From: Nitrospira sp.
GTDB taxonomy: Bacteria > Nitrospirota > Nitrospiria > Nitrospirales > Nitrospiraceae
NCBI GenBank assembly: GCA_015904075.1
Contig: JABMDH010000017.1
Location: 51,184 to 58,978, forward strand
DNA: 7,795 nt
Reading direction: 5' to 3'
Position 1 is the first letter of the stretch, and every line of letters begins with the position of its first letter. Below are positions 6,055 through 7,795 of this stretch, piece by piece. The position numbers and the translations under genes were made by a program. The notes under the pieces are model-generated. The model did not search any database. It worked only from the letters and a program-made list of their open reading frames with translations, and was not told where the DNA came from.

Positions 6055-6873
6055 ATGTTCGGAACAATGGGAATTTCTGAGCTCCTCATCATTCTGGCCA
6101 TTATCTTGATCATTTTTGGAGCAGGCCGCTTGCCGCAGATCGGCGAAGGTGTCGGCAAGGCCTTGAAAGGTTTCAAAAAGGAAGTTCACGACGCCCCGCC
6201 TCCGGTCGAGACGCAGTCTCAACAAGCAACACCGTCTGCACGGTCTGAGCACCCTCAGCCGATCGCTTCTGTGCCGATTCAGACTCCTGGCGCATCGAGC
6301 ACGGCAACCACAGCCATCAAACCCAATACCCCCTATGCCCCTGGTCCTGAAATGACGCCCGGGACTACCGCGTCATTACTCTACAATACCGGGCCACAAG
6401 CCCCTCACAATATATCGAAGGCCGCCTCAGATCGAGCGCCACAAGCTGCCGAGACACCGGCCCAACATGTGGTCACGATGGAAGAGCGCGCGGCGGCACC
6501 TGCTCCGATGGCCCGTGGTCAATATCCCCCTTTGCCACCGGGGACCCAAACGAAGCCATCCGGCAAGCGCCCTTCAGCAATTGTGAACAAGGACGCGGTC
6601 GCCCGTGTGCAAGCCCAGCAAGCCGCACTAAAGGCCAAGGCCGCGCCTGCTCCGTCAGGGGTTTCTCCCGAAGACATGCAGAGCCTCGGTGAAGGCATGG
6701 GCGACGTCTTACGCACATTCCGGCAAGCGGCGACTGATGTCCGCAACAGCATCGCCCCTGAGATGCGCACGCTTCAGGCTGAAATGGATGCCGCACACAA
6801 AGAACTTCAACAATCTCTTGACGCCGCAGCAGAACCGGCAGCAGTTCAGGAAGATCCCCCGAAGCCTGCGTAA
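6055..6873 (+). CDS. tatA: Sec-independent protein translocase TatA/E-type, unusually long
   Basis: The N-terminus is a clear TatA/E domain: GISELLIILAIILIIFG as the single membrane helix (residues 6-22), the FG hinge, RLPQIG, and the amphipathic helix IGEGVGKALKGFKKEV (29-44). TatA multimers form the pathway for folded twin-arginine substrates across the inner membrane. The start is ATG 6055, with GGAG at 6046-6049. The 272-residue length is far above the usual 60-90 for TatA and above TatB. Residues about 47-200 are Pro/Ala/Gln/Thr-rich and probably disordered. Residues 204-255 are helical and charged, and begin with LGEGMGDVLRTFRQAA (211-226), which resembles the first amphipathic helix; this part also recalls TatB C-termini. 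It could therefore play a TatB-like role. No tatC is in the window. The gene ends at TAA 6871-6873. Confidence 0.9.
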   Translation: MFGTMGISELLIILAIILIIFGAGRLPQIGEGVGKALKGFKKEVHDAPPPVETQSQQATPSARSEHPQPIASVPIQTPGASSTATTAIKPNTPYAPGPEMTPGTTASLLYNTGPQAPHNISKAASDRAPQAAETPAQHVVTMEERAAAPAPMARGQYPPLPPGTQTKPSGKRPSAIVNKDAVARVQAQQAALKAKAAPAPSGVSPEDMQSLGEGMGDVLRTFRQAATDVRNSIAPEMRTLQAEMDAAHKELQQSLDAAAEPAAVQEDPPKPA

Positions 6874-7114
6874 CTCCCATATCAGGCACGTATCGTTTTC
6901 ACAGACTGTTCAGTGGGCTAAGAGAAACGGATGAGGTTCAAGCCATCCGGCCCTTTGGATCGTCTATGGCACGGCTTTTTATGGTGAGCGTTCGGAAGGA
7001 AACTGTGTATCGTGTGCGATTCTTGGGGCTACATCAATCACCGCAACACTGGAATCGGTCGTGCGGGAGACCGTGCGTTGACTCAATCCGTGGATGAACC
7101 ACGCCCCCTGCGAT
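6874..7114. other. Intergenic region between convergent tatA and PilZ genes, with weak hairpins
   Basis: This 241-base gap separates two converging genes. A weak terminator-like element for tatA may lie around 6940-6980: AAGCC and GGCTT arms followed by TTTTT, with an imperfect inner stem. Near the PilZ end are two short hairpins, CGGTC/GACCG (7056-7073) and CGTGG/CCACG (7089-7103), neither followed by a T-run. A 43-codon frame at 6966-7097 has no Shine-Dalgarno and no recognisable sequence. I do not call a gene here. Confidence 0.35.
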
Positions 7115-7636
7115 TCAGGTCTGAGCGCGAGTTCGGCTCCGATTCAATGCCTCGACCAGCCCTACGAGCAGATTTTGCACCTTGCTATCGATATCCACGA
7201 ATTGCACACCCATTCCGGGAAACAGGAGATACCGCTCCGGTTTGTTGCGAACCCAGGCCACCTTTGCTTTGGCTCTCAGTTTTTCCAGGGGCCGATCAGG
7301 CAGCGAGAATTCGAGAGAGAATTCCGTTCCCAACGCCAGCGGGGAGCTACTCTCGATAAACAACCCGCCTCCTCCGATTCCTGCAGTGAGACTCTCGAAT
7401 TTCTTCCCATCAGGCGTAGAACACTGCACCTTGATGGCAAGCGGGGCACGCGGGTATGCGCGGCAATGGGCGAATGCGGTATCTTCGCCGGCAAGCACTC
7501 GTTCGATAATCTCGCCCCAAGGCATATCGCCCAATACCCTCCCAGATGGATCTTGCACGGCGACTGTTTCGAGGTCGGCATCGACGATCATGGTTTTGCC
7601 CTGATGGCCCGCAGTAGAGATGACTGGAAATTTCAT
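7115..7636 (-). CDS. PilZ-domain protein with N-terminal extension
   Basis: The 173-residue cytoplasmic protein has a ~55-residue N-terminal extension (with DPSGRVLGDMPWGEIIERVL) and a PilZ domain from about residue 58. PilZ domains often bind c-di-GMP through RxxxR and a following D/NxSxxG. Here RAYPR (59-63) keeps the arginine motif, but the second motif reads TAGIGGGGLFIES, with G86 and G88 in place of the usual Asp/Asn and Ser. The C-terminal part has KVAWVRNKP and FPGMGVQFVDI, typical of the PilZ subtype found in repeated copies in Myxococcus and Nitrospira-like genomes. Ligand binding is therefore uncertain. The start is ATG 7636, with only a weak, distant GAGGT upstream. It follows a second PilZ gene after 42 bases, probably in one transcript. 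Confidence 0.88.
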   Translation of the reverse strand: MKFPVISTAGHQGKTMIVDADLETVAVQDPSGRVLGDMPWGEIIERVLAGEDTAFAHCRAYPRAPLAIKVQCSTPDGKKFESLTAGIGGGGLFIESSSPLALGTEFSLEFSLPDRPLEKLRAKAKVAWVRNKPERYLLFPGMGVQFVDIDSKVQNLLVGLVEALNRSRTRAQT

Positions 7637-7678
7637 GGTTGTGATTCGACCTCGCGCACGAGGAAGCAGGACAGGATC

Positions 7679-7795
7679 CTAGGCCGCTTGGATTTTAACC
7701 TGCGTCGATTTCACCAACTCGAGAATCCGGTCGCGAATATTCTGCGCGACTTCTGTAAACTGGACTCCCATCCCAGGACTAAACGTATATTGATC
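7679..7795 (-). CDS. C-terminal end of a second PilZ-domain protein (5' end outside window)
   Basis: On the minus strand a frame enters from the right edge and ends at TAG 7679-7681, giving 38 residues. It contains FSPGMGVQFTEVAQNIRDRI, the same motif as FPGMGVQFVDI in the neighbouring PilZ protein, followed by a terminal helix ending KSTQVKIQAA. It is therefore a paralogue of the next gene, arranged in tandem on the same strand, 42 bases upstream. The RxxxR region and N-terminus lie outside the window, so ligand binding cannot be judged. Confidence 0.8.
   Translation of the reverse strand, partial: DQYTFSPGMGVQFTEVAQNIRDRILELVKSTQVKIQAA

Noticed and set aside
6966..7097. Small 43-codon frame between tatA and the PilZ gene
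   Set aside because: It has no Shine-Dalgarno, no recognisable sequence and overlaps short hairpins. Support is too weak to call a gene.
7012..7359. Open frame of 115 codons on the + strand
   Set aside because: It is mostly antisense to the PilZ gene, has an Arg/Pro-rich composition, and lacks a start signal.
7651..7664. Short hairpin CCTCG-CGCA-CGAGG before the PilZ start
   Set aside because: A 5-bp stem is expected by chance at this GC. It could shield the weak GAGGT, but nothing else supports regulation.

Overview
The window looks like chromosomal sequence from a Gram-negative-type bacterium of moderately high GC. My best guess is the phylum Nitrospirota (Nitrospira-like). This rests on three things: the style of the PilZ proteins (the type with a PGMGVQF-like C-terminal motif), the long TatA-like protein, and several conserved-looking genes with no obvious function. 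The assignment is an inference, because the window has no rRNA or other marker gene. I saw no tRNA, rRNA, CRISPR array, insertion sequence or prophage signature.

Layout. Positions 1-1221 (+): the tail of an unrecognised protein, then nagZ (peptidoglycan recycling) 14 bases later. Positions 1422-1946 (+): a small protein with a compact ~65-residue head and a Pro/Ala/Thr/Gln-rich tail. Positions 2020-4733 (-): a cluster read leftward. It holds a small secreted or membrane-anchored protein, a class I glutamine amidotransferase-like (C26, PuuD-type) hydrolase almost touching it, and a YfnA/ApcT-type amino acid permease that probably also has its own promoter. Positions 4860-5330 (-): an unrecognised soluble protein, divergent from the next gene. 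Positions 5413-5918 (+): remains of an M24 (Xaa-Pro aminopeptidase/creatinase-like) gene. Its N-terminal domain and last 46 codons survive, but the middle is deleted and the two parts are out of frame. Positions 6055-6873 (+): a 272-residue TatA/E-type protein with a second copy of the amphipathic-helix motif near its C-terminus. Positions 7115-7795 (-): two tandem PilZ-domain genes, the upstream one cut by the window edge.

How the genes relate. The permease and the gamma-glutamyl hydrolase plausibly cooperate in amino acid or gamma-glutamyl compound uptake and breakdown. NagZ acts in cytoplasmic muropeptide recycling. The Tat component exports folded proteins, but no tatC is present here. 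The PilZ pair suggests c-di-GMP-type or degenerate PilZ signalling. I see no single new multi-gene system. The two most notable items are the internally deleted M24 gene and the duplicated TatA helix motif.
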